This document shows, in pieces, positions 1-8,000 of a stretch of 13,621 nucleotides of DNA (the first letter of the stretch is position 1; each line of letters starts with the position of its first letter). The notes under the pieces were generated by a model. It was given only the letters and a program-made list of their open reading frames with translations, had not been told where the DNA came from and searched no databases. The position numbers were made by a program, and so were the translations under genes. This stretch comes from DASRDS01 sp035569435 (GTDB taxonomy: Bacteria; Gemmatimonadota; Gemmatimonadetes; Gemmatimonadales; Gemmatimonadaceae). The stretch lies in the NCBI GenBank assembly GCA_035569435.1, contig DATMNB010000010.1:1-13621 (forward strand). Reading direction: 5' to 3'.

Positions 1-28
1 TGGCACACCCTCACGATTGATCTTTCTC

Positions 29-1675
29 ATGTCTCGATCACGACGAGAGTTCGTCAAGCTTGCTTCTACGGCGACCGCGGCCACCGCGGCCAGTATCGTG
101 TGGCCGACTCGGGCCATCGCGGGGCTCAACCCAGCGCATTCGGTGCTCGCGGCGCTGGGCATCGAGGACCGCGTCGGTTTCGACCCTGGCGAGCTCGCGG
201 CGCTGGCCCTCGATGCGGCCCGCGCGGCGGGCGCTTCATTCGCCGATGTGCGCATCGACCGACAGATCGCGCAGGGGGTGAGCCTCCGGAACGTCAATGG
301 CGGGAGCGTGGGATACAACGACAACGTCGGCATTGGGGTGCGCGTCATTGCCGACGGACAGTGGGGATTCGTCTCGAGCGACTCGACGACGCCCGATGCG
401 GTCGCCGATGCGGCGCGCCGGGCGGTGCATCAAGCGCAGGTGAACGCCAAGGCCAGAACGACGCCAATCGCGCTCGCGCCGTTGCCGGCGGTTGCCGATG
501 GACGATGGGTGACGCCGGTCGTGGTCGACCCGTTCGGGGTGGCGGTGGGCGAGCAGCAGGAGGCGCTGCTAGCCGGGACCAAAGCGGCGCTCGCGCTTTC
601 CGGCATCAAGGAAGTGCTCGCCGGCGTGACGTTCATGCGTGTCGAGCGCTTGTTCGCGTCGACCGATGGGTCGCGGATCGCGCAGACGTTCAGCCGCGCG
701 TTTCCGAACGCGAGCGTACGGGGAACGGTGGCGGGGGAGTTGGCGATGGCCACCACGGCGCCAAAGGGATTCGACTGGGCGGCGGGCGGGTACGAGGTCG
801 TTCGGGATGCCAAGTTGGCGGAGACGATGCGTGCCGCGGCCGAGGAGGCGCTGCGCGAGTCGCAGGGGATGCTGGGCGCGACGGCGCCACGCTCGGTCGA
901 CGTTGGCCGATACGAGCTGGTCGTCGGTCCCGGGATGATGTGGGGACTGGTCAACGGCACCATTCTCGCCGCGCTCGGCATGGAGCGAGCCTTGGGCAAG
1001 CGGGCGGGCGCGGAAGGGACGACGTATGCGGCGCCGCCCGACAAGGCGATGGGCACGATGCAGATGGGCGCGCCGTTCTTGACCGTGCGGGGAGAACGCT
1101 CGGCGGTGGGTGGACTGATGACCGTCGGGTGGGACGATGAAGGCGTGAAGCCGGATGACGTGACGTTTGTGGAGCACGGGACGCTGGTTGACTACCTCGC
1201 GATGCGCGAGGACGCGACAGCGCTTGCGCCGTGGTATGCGACGCGGGGCATGCCGGCGCACGCACACGGCGTTGCCGCCACCGGACGGTGGAGTGTGCCG
1301 AATGAGACTACGCCCAACATCACGGTCGATCCCGGGGTGGCGGCGGTTTCGACCGAGGATCTGATCCGCGACGTCAAGCACGGCCTCTATTTCCCTGACG
1401 GTGGCGCCTCGGCCGATTTCGCCATGCAGAACGCCTATGGGACGGGTTCCGGCGCGCAAGAGATCCGGAATGGCAAACTGGTCGGGCACGTGAAGGACGC
1501 CGCGATCCAGTTCCAGACGCAGACGTTCTGGAAAGGACTGCTGGCGATTGGTGGGCCGGGGTCGTCGGAGTCGTTTGTCGACGGATTCCCAGCGTTGTTT
1601 GCGTGTCGGACTGTGCGGTCGGTGCCGGCACGGTTCCGCGACGTCAACGTCGTCAACACAGGACGGACACAATGA
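29..1675 (+). CDS. Tat-exported TldD-like protein, copy 1 (zinc motif lost)
   Basis: A 548-residue member of the TldD/PmbA family. Canonical TldD is the zinc-bearing subunit of a TldD-TldE heterodimer that cleaves unfolded peptides. The N-terminus holds a twin-arginine signal (SRREFVK, residues 4-10, then an Ala/Thr-rich hydrophobic stretch to about residue 31), pointing to folded export into the periplasm. Family landmarks in order are GQWGF (about 110-114), VADGRW (155-160), GGYEVVRDA (253-261), VDVGRY (290-295), the DDEGV turn (369-373) and LVDY (386-389). Where Tat-type TldD proteins usually have HExxxH, this protein reads NGTILA (309-314), so both His ligands and the Glu base are gone. 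A Cys at 526 lies near the position of the third metal ligand, but that alignment is uncertain. The start at 29 was chosen because it puts the Tat motif at the very N-terminus; the frame is open to the window edge. A stop in another frame (TGA, 18-20) suggests that an upstream gene may end only 8 nt before. The 3' end overlaps the partner gene by ATGA. It is clearly paralogous to the protein at 11436-13034. Confidence 0.9.
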   Translation: MSRSRREFVKLASTATAATAASIVWPTRAIAGLNPAHSVLAALGIEDRVGFDPGELAALALDAARAAGASFADVRIDRQIAQGVSLRNVNGGSVGYNDNVGIGVRVIADGQWGFVSSDSTTPDAVADAARRAVHQAQVNAKARTTPIALAPLPAVADGRWVTPVVVDPFGVAVGEQQEALLAGTKAALALSGIKEVLAGVTFMRVERLFASTDGSRIAQTFSRAFPNASVRGTVAGELAMATTAPKGFDWAAGGYEVVRDAKLAETMRAAAEEALRESQGMLGATAPRSVDVGRYELVVGPGMMWGLVNGTILAALGMERALGKRAGAEGTTYAAPPDKAMGTMQMGAPFLTVRGERSAVGGLMTVGWDDEGVKPDDVTFVEHGTLVDYLAMREDATALAPWYATRGMPAHAHGVAATGRWSVPNETTPNITVDPGVAAVSTEDLIRDVKHGLYFPDGGASADFAMQNAYGTGSGAQEIRNGKLVGHVKDAAIQFQTQTFWKGLLAIGGPGSSESFVDGFPALFACRTVRSVPARFRDVNVVNTGRTQ

Positions 1676-3075
1676 GCGCGCGGCACATGATGCAGGATGC
1701 CCCCCGATCGCTGTTGGCGCCGGCCGATGCATCGCCCGTCCTATTCACTCGCGAACAGTCGCTGGCCATCGGGCAACAGGTGCAGGGGTACATGGCCGCG
1801 ATCGACGATACGGTGGCGGTCTCGTCGTCTGCGCCTGGCAGCACCGAGTTCGCTTTGAATGAAGTGCAACATGGCGACGATTCGTCTCATCACTCGGTGG
1901 CGTTCGCCGAGCACTTCGACCACCGGCACGTAGGGATGGGGACGGACGAGCTGGACGAGGCATCGCTCAAGGCAGTGGTGGCCAAGGCGGAAGCGTTGTC
2001 ACGGGCACTGACCGTGCTGGCTCCGTTAGAGGAGGCGGACGATCCGCTGCGGCCTTCCCCTGCGCCAAACCTCCGCCTCTGGTCGGACACGTCGGTTGCG
2101 CTTGTCGCGCCCGAGGTGCGTCTGGCGGCCGTGCAGACATCGTTGGCGGCAGTGCGACAGGTCGGGTTGATCGGCGCGGGGCATATCAGCGTGTACCCGA
2201 GCACGTCGGCTGTCCTGACAAAGGCCGGGCACTTCGAGTATGGCCACGTGTCGACGTGCGACTACTCCATCACGGCGCGTACGCCGGATGGCACCGGTTC
2301 GGGGTGGGCGGCCTGGGAAGGAGAGGATTGGTCGGCGGCGCACGTGGATGCGCTGACGGCCCGGGCCATCGATCTGGCGCAACGCAGCAAGAATCCGGTG
2401 GCCATCGAGCCGGGGCGATACACGGTGGTCATGACGCCGGAGGCGTGCGGGGCGCTCGTGGCGATGATAGTGCGGGTGCTCGACGGCAGGTACGCCGACC
2501 GGGGCCTCACCCCGTTCTCGAAGCCGGGGGGCGGCAACAAGATCGGCATGCAGGTTCTGGACGAGCGTGTGTCGTTGTCGGCCGATCCCATGGATCCGGA
2601 AGGCGGCTTCCTGCCGTTCCGGTACATCGGCGCGATCGCGCAGTTCGTGCCGGTCACGTGGGTCGATCGCGGTGTGCTTAAGGCCCTGTCGTATCCGACG
2701 CGGGCGTTGGCAGCGGCGCATGGGCTCGACCAGATCAACAATCCCAACGTGCTCCGAATGTCGGGCGGATCCACCTCGATCGAGGAGATGATCGCGTCGA
2801 CCACGCGAGGCATCTACGTCACGCGGTTCTCAGATGTCTCGCTCATCTCCATGAAGACCTTGTACATGACCGGTGTGACGCGTGATGGGACGTTCCTGAT
2901 CGACAAGGGGAAGATCACGAAACCGATCAAGAACCTGCGGTTCGAGGACTCACCGTTCTTCTTTCTGAACAACTTGGAGGCGCTCGGCCCGGCGCGACGG
3001 GTGACTGGGGGGAACGTCGTGCCGCCGGTGATGGCGCGTGATTTCGCGTTCACCAGTTTAACGGATGCTGTGTAA
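1672..3075 (+). CDS. TldE/PmbA-like partner protein, copy 1
   Basis: A 467-residue TldD/PmbA-family protein of the TldE (non-catalytic subunit) kind. The start is the ATG of an ATGA overlap with the TldD-like gene, preceded by a GGA-type ribosome site (AGGACGG); a longer reading from 1603 would lie inside that gene. The N-terminal half carries the conserved GHFEYG segment (186-191). The C-terminal half has the family core (GGSTSIEEMI, 365-374; RGIYVTRF, 379-386; a GKITKPIKNLRF segment, about 413-424) and ends in TSLTDAV. No HExxxH is present; the region that would hold it reads TPEACGALVAMI. No signal peptide or membrane segment is visible, although its partner has a Tat signal, so co-export as a preformed dimer is a plausible inference. 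Residues 67-86 contain six histidines (67, 73, 74, 81, 84, 86), which are absent from the second TldE copy. The translational coupling implies a 1:1 complex with the preceding protein. Confidence 0.88.
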   Translation: MSARHMMQDAPRSLLAPADASPVLFTREQSLAIGQQVQGYMAAIDDTVAVSSSAPGSTEFALNEVQHGDDSSHHSVAFAEHFDHRHVGMGTDELDEASLKAVVAKAEALSRALTVLAPLEEADDPLRPSPAPNLRLWSDTSVALVAPEVRLAAVQTSLAAVRQVGLIGAGHISVYPSTSAVLTKAGHFEYGHVSTCDYSITARTPDGTGSGWAAWEGEDWSAAHVDALTARAIDLAQRSKNPVAIEPGRYTVVMTPEACGALVAMIVRVLDGRYADRGLTPFSKPGGGNKIGMQVLDERVSLSADPMDPEGGFLPFRYIGAIAQFVPVTWVDRGVLKALSYPTRALAAAHGLDQINNPNVLRMSGGSTSIEEMIASTTRGIYVTRFSDVSLISMKTLYMTGVTRDGTFLIDKGKITKPIKNLRFEDSPFFFLNNLEALGPARRVTGGNVVPPVMARDFAFTSLTDAV

Positions 3076-3170
3076 CATGACCGAACCACGCGCGTCGACA
3101 ACGACACCTGCGCTTCATTAGCGGATGACGGTGACACGGGGACTGTGGTCTCGTCGACGGTGTGATCGAT

Positions 3171-3185
3171 TTGCGCATCGCGCAA
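3171..3185. repeat. Perfect 6-3-6 inverted repeat upstream of the sigma-factor promoter
   Basis: TTGCGC-ATC-GCGCAA forms a perfect 15-bp dyad, 7 bp ahead of a TTGACA element. No T-tract follows, so it does not look like an intrinsic terminator. Its position just upstream of the -35 element suits an operator or activator site for the sigma factor gene at 3229. An alternative overlapping pairing (GCATC with GATGC, ending at 3192) is also possible. The dyad is read directly; the function is inference. Confidence 0.4.
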
Positions 3186-3192
3186 CTGATGC

Positions 3193-3222
3193 TTGACAGC
3201 CTCCCCGTGGCGTCGCAATCAT
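3193..3222 (+). promoter_or_regulatory. Candidate sigma-70-type promoter for the ECF sigma factor operon
   Basis: A perfect TTGACA (3193-3198), an 18-bp spacer and AATCAT (3217-3222, 4 of 6 matches to TATAAT, including the key second A and last T). Transcription would begin about 7 nt downstream, at or next to the ATG at 3229. No Shine-Dalgarno sequence lies between them, so the transcript may be leaderless. This is the only promoter-like pair that stands out in the 153-bp gap between the TldE-like gene and the sigma factor gene. Confidence 0.4.
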
Positions 3223-3228
3223 CGCCGC

Positions 3229-3906
3229 ATGTCCGACCCCGTCGCGCGTCCGTCGATTGTTCCCCCGTTGGGGCCGGAGCGCGATGCGCGTGCGGAGGCC
3301 GCGGAGCGGGCGCTCGTGGCGCGGATTCGACTGGGAGACCAAGCGGCGTTCGAAGCGCTGTTCCGTTCTTACTACCAGACGTTGTACGAGTTCGCGCTCC
3401 ACTACGCGGGATCGCACGTGGATGCCGAGGAAGTCGCGCAGGAGGTGTTGTGCGCCGTGTGGGAGCGGCGCGAGCAGTGTATCGTGCGGAGCTCCGTGCG
3501 CGCGTATCTCTTCGCCGCAGTTCGGCACCGGTTGCTCAATACGCTGCGGGGCGCGCGGGTGCGCGACGCGTTCGCGGCGACGTTCGGCGGCGAGTCGGAC
3601 GACACGGCTGAGGAGTTTGGCGCGCCGGCTGCCCGGAGTGCAGGAGAACATGGCGTGCCAGGCATGGGTGTTCCACCGGTCTCGCCGGACGTCGCACTGA
3701 GCCAGGCGGAGCGAGCGACGGCGCTGCGGCAGGCGGTCGCGAGGCTCCCGGCGCGCCGGCGGGAGATTCTGGCGCTCCGGTGGGAGCGGGGACTGACGCA
3801 CGCTGAGATTGCGACGGTCCTGGGGAGCACTGTCCGCGCGGTGGAGCAGGCGCACCTCCGCACGCTGAAGGCGTTGCGCGGGCTACTGTCCAGGTTCAAG
3901 GACTGA
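3229..3906 (+). CDS. ECF-type RNA polymerase sigma factor 1 (FecI-like)
   Basis: A 225-residue sigma-70 family protein of the extracytoplasmic-function group. Region 2 spans about 38-108, with the core-binding and -10-recognition helices (FRSYYQTLYEFALHYAG, DAEEVAQEVLCAVWERR, VRAYLFAAVRHRLLNTLR). Region 4 spans about 162-222 with a helix-turn-helix (LPARRREILALRWERGLTHAEIATVLGSTVRAVEQ) that would read the -35 element. The linker between them (about 109-160) is Gly/Pro-rich and on the long side. The start is the ATG at 3229; an upstream TTG at 3193 coincides with the -35 element and is unlikely to be used. It is followed after 103 bp by a FecR-type anti-sigma gene and then by a receptor with an STN domain. 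This is the FecI-FecR-FecA arrangement, so its probable role is to transcribe the receptor operon when the receptor is occupied. The 103-bp gap (3907-4009) shows no convincing terminator or promoter. Confidence 0.9.
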   Translation: MSDPVARPSIVPPLGPERDARAEAAERALVARIRLGDQAAFEALFRSYYQTLYEFALHYAGSHVDAEEVAQEVLCAVWERREQCIVRSSVRAYLFAAVRHRLLNTLRGARVRDAFAATFGGESDDTAEEFGAPAARSAGEHGVPGMGVPPVSPDVALSQAERATALRQAVARLPARRREILALRWERGLTHAEIATVLGSTVRAVEQAHLRTLKALRGLLSRFKD

Positions 3907-4009
3907 GCTCGGCTCCGCCGGAGGGCATTCCGGTGCCTCTGCAACATAGAATGTCGTAGTTTCGCGCGGTCGCGTGCCGTAGGAGTATGCGACTACGCGA
4001 AAGATTCCC

Positions 4010-5047
4010 GTGAGCGGCGGCCCGGAGGACGCGGGTCTCGAGTCGTTCCCGCTCGATGCGGAGCGACTGGACGGATACTTCGCGGGCGAAGCAACGCCGG
4101 CGGAGGTCGAGGCGGTGCGGGCCTGGGTGGGCGGCCGCGCCGAGCGCCAGGCCATCCTGACAGCGTTGCGGATGGCGGCGCGCGAGGGAGCGCCGGAGGC
4201 CCGGCGAGTGGATGTGGACGCGGCGTGGGGTGCCGCGCGGCGCCGGCTCGACCTTCGACGTGGCCTGCGTCGTGCCCCCCGACGCGTGGCGGCGGGTGTC
4301 ATGCGCTTGGCGGCCGCGATTGTTGTGGCGGTCGGCGTCGGCGTGTTGTGGCGTACCCTCCAGCATCGGGAGACCGCGAGCGGCGGTCGGACGTTTGCCG
4401 CTGCGTCGGCGGAAAGGACGGCGATCACGCTCGAGGATGGGACCGGAGTCATGTTGGCGCCGGGAAGTCGGATCCGTGTGGCCACCGATTACGGTCATGG
4501 CACGCGTGACGTTTATCTCGATGGACAGGCGTATTTCCAAGTCACGCATGACCCGCGACATCCCTTTGCGGTGCACGCGGCGAATGCACTGATCCGGGAT
4601 ATCGGCACGCGGTTTGGCGTGCGCGCGTATCCGGAGGATCGGCGCGTGCGCGTCGTGGTGACCGACGGTGTGGTTGCGCTTGCCGACTCCGCGTCCACGC
4701 GAGGCGGGATGGCGCCGCGTCTCGCCGCAGGTGCGGTCGGCGAGATCGATCGCGCCGGCGCGGTCGGGGTCACGACAGGCGTCGACACCGTTCCGTACCT
4801 GTCATGGACAGCGGGACGCCTCGCGTTCCGGGACACCCCGCTTCGTGAGGCGCTGCCGGAGCTTGGGCGCTGGTACAACCTGGACTTTCGCGTCGCTGGG
4901 CCGGTGCCGGACAGCATCGCGCTGTCGGCGACGTTCGGCACCGAGCCAGTGGCGCACGCACTGGCCGCACTGGGCGTTGCACTCAACATGCGCGTCGTGC
5001 AGGTCGGGCGCGCGGTGACACTCACTCCAATCCTACGAACTCGGTGA
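4010..5047 (+). CDS. FecR-type anti-sigma factor / transmembrane signal transducer
   Basis: A 345-residue inner-membrane regulator. The cytoplasmic N-terminus (about 14-60, LDAERLDGYFAGEATPAEVE) resembles the short anti-sigma domain of FecR proteins. One membrane segment lies at about 96-114, after an Arg-rich positive stretch. The periplasmic part has the FecR domain (about 126-225: RTAITLEDGTGVMLAPGSRI, then YLDGQAYFQV and FAVHAANALIRDIGTRFGV). It ends in a C-terminal STN-like domain (about 268-340) that would contact the receptor's N-terminal signalling domain. In the FecR family such proteins hold or activate the partner sigma factor depending on receptor state. The start is a GTG at 4010; no other in-frame start preserves the whole N-terminal domain. 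An 8-codon reading frame (ATG at 3987) ends in a TGA overlapping this GTG. The 3' end overlaps the receptor start (TGATG), so the two are translationally coupled. Confidence 0.9.
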   Translation: MSGGPEDAGLESFPLDAERLDGYFAGEATPAEVEAVRAWVGGRAERQAILTALRMAAREGAPEARRVDVDAAWGAARRRLDLRRGLRRAPRRVAAGVMRLAAAIVVAVGVGVLWRTLQHRETASGGRTFAAASAERTAITLEDGTGVMLAPGSRIRVATDYGHGTRDVYLDGQAYFQVTHDPRHPFAVHAANALIRDIGTRFGVRAYPEDRRVRVVVTDGVVALADSASTRGGMAPRLAAGAVGEIDRAGAVGVTTGVDTVPYLSWTAGRLAFRDTPLREALPELGRWYNLDFRVAGPVPDSIALSATFGTEPVAHALAALGVALNMRVVQVGRAVTLTPILRTR

Positions 5048-8000
5048 TGCTCGCTCACACGTGGTGGCGCTTGCTTACGGGCGGGGCCATGGTGGGAGGA
5101 CTCGTGCGTCCTGCCATCGCCCAGACCCTTCCCGGCGAGGTCCAACTCGCCTCGCGGGGACCAGCGTTCTTTTCCGTGGACCCCTCGACTGGTGTGCGGG
5201 GCGATGCGCGCAACGCGGCCGTGTTGCGGCAGTCGATCGCGGTGGCGCTGACGGACGTGTCGATCCCGGAGGCCCTCGACCGGATCGCGCAACGGTCTGG
5301 GCTCAAGTTCGCGTTTCGGACGGGGGTGTTTCCGGCCGGTGCGCGTGTCTCGCTCTCGGCCAGCCACATCACTGTGGAAGCGGCGTTGACGGTCATTCTG
5401 CTGGACGCGGGACTCGATGTCGAGCTCCTGCCGAGTGGGTTCGTGGGATTCGTGGCGCGGCCGGGGGGCGCGACCGCGCCGGCGCGTCCGCAGCCCGCGC
5501 CTGGGGGCACGATCGTTGGGTCCGTCACGGACTCGGTGACCGGGGCGACCATTCCGGACGCTCTGGTCCGCGTGGAGGAGACCGGGCGCGCTGTCGTTTC
5601 GGGGCCGCAAGGGAAATACACGATTGCCAATGTGCCGCCCGGGTCCTACCGCGTCACCGTCCGACGGGTGGGCTACATCGTGCGGGCGCGGACTGTCTTC
5701 GTCCAAGAGGGCGAGGTGGTGAGGCTCAACTTCAAGTTGAGCGAACCCATGACAAAGCTCGATGAAGTCGTGACGACGGCAGTTGGCGATCAGCGGCGGT
5801 ATCAGGTGGGGAACGTCATCTCGACGGTCAATGTCGACTCGATCGCGTTGACGGCGCCGATCACCAGTGTCACGGACGTGCTGACCGCGCGTGTACCGGG
5901 GTTGGAGGTGGTGGAGACGGGCGGACTGACCGGCAGTGGCGAAGCGATCCGCATCCGTGGACAGAGTAGTATGCTCCTGCAGAGCGATCCGATCATCATC
6001 GTCGACGGCGTTCGCCAGGACAACACGGCAGGTGGCACAAACGGCGTTTATTTCGCCGGGGTCACGCCGACGCCAAGCCGGCTGAATGACATCGATGTCA
6101 GTCAGATCGAGACGATCGACGTGCTCAAAGGTCCGGCGGCGTCGACGGAGTACGGAACGGATGCCGCGAACGGCGTGATCGTCATCACGACGAAGCGTGG
6201 GACGTCGGGTACGCCACAGTGGCACGCGGCTGTCGAAGATGGGGCGAACACGATCCCGACCAACTATCCGGATTTTTATTACAGCTGGGGGCATCTGACC
6301 AACGGGTCGGGCACCGTCCAGTGTCCCTTGGTGGCGAGCCAGTCGACGCCACAGTCGTCGAACGGGAGCTGCGCCGTCGATAGCGTGACCCATGACAATC
6401 CGCTGAACCATTCCTCCACGTCGATCTACGGTACCGGGTCGCGGCAGAAGTACGACCTCGACGTGCGTGGGGGCTCTGAGACGATTCGGTACTTCCTAGC
6501 CGGCGGCGCCTCGAACGAGACGAGTGCGCTTCAGGTTCCGCCGGTGGTCATCCCACTGCTCCAGGCCGCAGGACTGCCGCGTTCGACGTACAGCCCCAAT
6601 GGCGAGAACCAGCGCTCGGGCCGGGCCAACACCTTTGTTCGGCTTGGCTCGACCGCTGACGTGGCGGTGAACATCGCCTACATGTCGACGTACCAGACGA
6701 TTCCATCTCTCCAGATTGGGCTGCTGCGCGGCGCCGCCCAGGGCGGCCCGCTCGATTCGGCCAATGGGTATGGGTACGGGTATCGGTACGATCCCATTGC
6801 CGCCGTCGCCACCGCCTCCTCGCAGCAGACCAATCGCTTCACGGGCGGCCTGGCCGCGAACTGGCGGCCGACCTCATGGCTTGTCACGTACGCGGATGCG
6901 GGCATCGATCACGGCACCCAGGCCAATCTCACCGTCCGGTTGCCACAGCTCTACGCATACCATGGTATCGCCGGCAATCATGGCGTCTATGTCCTCACGC
7001 AACGAGGGACAGACATCTATTCCGGCGATCTCCGCGCGGCGGCGACGGCGCAGCTCAGTCGCGTCGTCCGGGCGGTGACGACCGTCGGTGCGAACCTTCG
7101 TGATACGCGGGCCAGTAGTCTGACTTCGGCCGCCTCGAATCTCTCGGACGCGAACCTCAGTCTCGTTGGCGCGGCAACAACCTATACGACGCAGGGCGGG
7201 GGGCGGAGCGCGACGCTCGGTGGATATGCCGAGGAGCAGTTGCAGCTGGTCGACCGATTGTTCTTCACCGGCGCCCTGCGCGTGGACGCTGCCAGCGGCT
7301 TCGGGAGTAATTATCAGGCCGCGGCGTACCCCAAGGTGAGCGCGTCGTGGCTCGCGGTGCGGACCGGCCAGACGAGCGTTCGATTGCGGGGCGCGTTTGG
7401 TGCCTCCGGCGTGGCGCCGTACAATGGACTGACGCTGCAACTGTTCACGCCGGTCGCGGTCCCGACGGCGAACGGCACGGCGTCGGCCGTGCAACTCAGT
7501 CAGCCAGGGAACCCGAACCTGCGGCCCGAGCGCACGGGGGAGTGGGAGGGCGGCGTCGACGTTGGTCTGTGGGGCAATCGACTGAGCCTCGAGTTCTCCG
7601 GCTACCAGAAGACGACCACCGACGCGCTGTACTCGGAGGCGCTGGGCTGGGACTACAATAATTACTCGACCGAGATCAACATCGGCGAGATCAGAAACAG
7701 CGGCATCGAGGGATCGGTCACCGTGGTCCCGATCCAAACGCGATCGGTGTCTTTGACGGCCACGATTAATGGATCGGTCAACCACAACATGCTCGTCCGG
7801 TTGGCGCCGGGTCTGACGCCGTTGAGGTTCGGCCTGTCTCAGCAGATCCGGCCCGGATATCCGCTCTACGGGTTCTGGGGCACGCAATATACCTATAGCG
7901 ATGCGAACCATGATGGCATTATCGAGGCGGGCGAGGTCACGGTGGATACGGGCGCCTCGTATATGGGGTCGAGCATTCCGACGCAGACCGGATCGTTCGA

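Noticed and set aside
3936..3990. Possible ECF-type promoter (AAC and CGT motifs) ahead of the FecR gene
   Set aside because: The GCAAC and CGT elements are not at the usual spacing for ECF promoters, and such short motifs are expected by chance.
4513..6411. A 632-codon open frame on the minus strand across the FecR-receptor junction
   Set aside because: It lies antisense to two well-supported genes, is extremely Arg/Pro/His-rich and shows no recognisable domain; such frames are expected opposite high-GC coding sequence. The same applies to long minus-strand frames at 569-1732, 6874-8091 and 10864-12057.
6766..6783. Three tandem GGGTAY hexamers in the receptor gene
   Set aside because: They simply encode a Gly-Tyr repeat in one barrel loop; three units in frame within a conserved gene do not indicate a mobile or phase-variable repeat.
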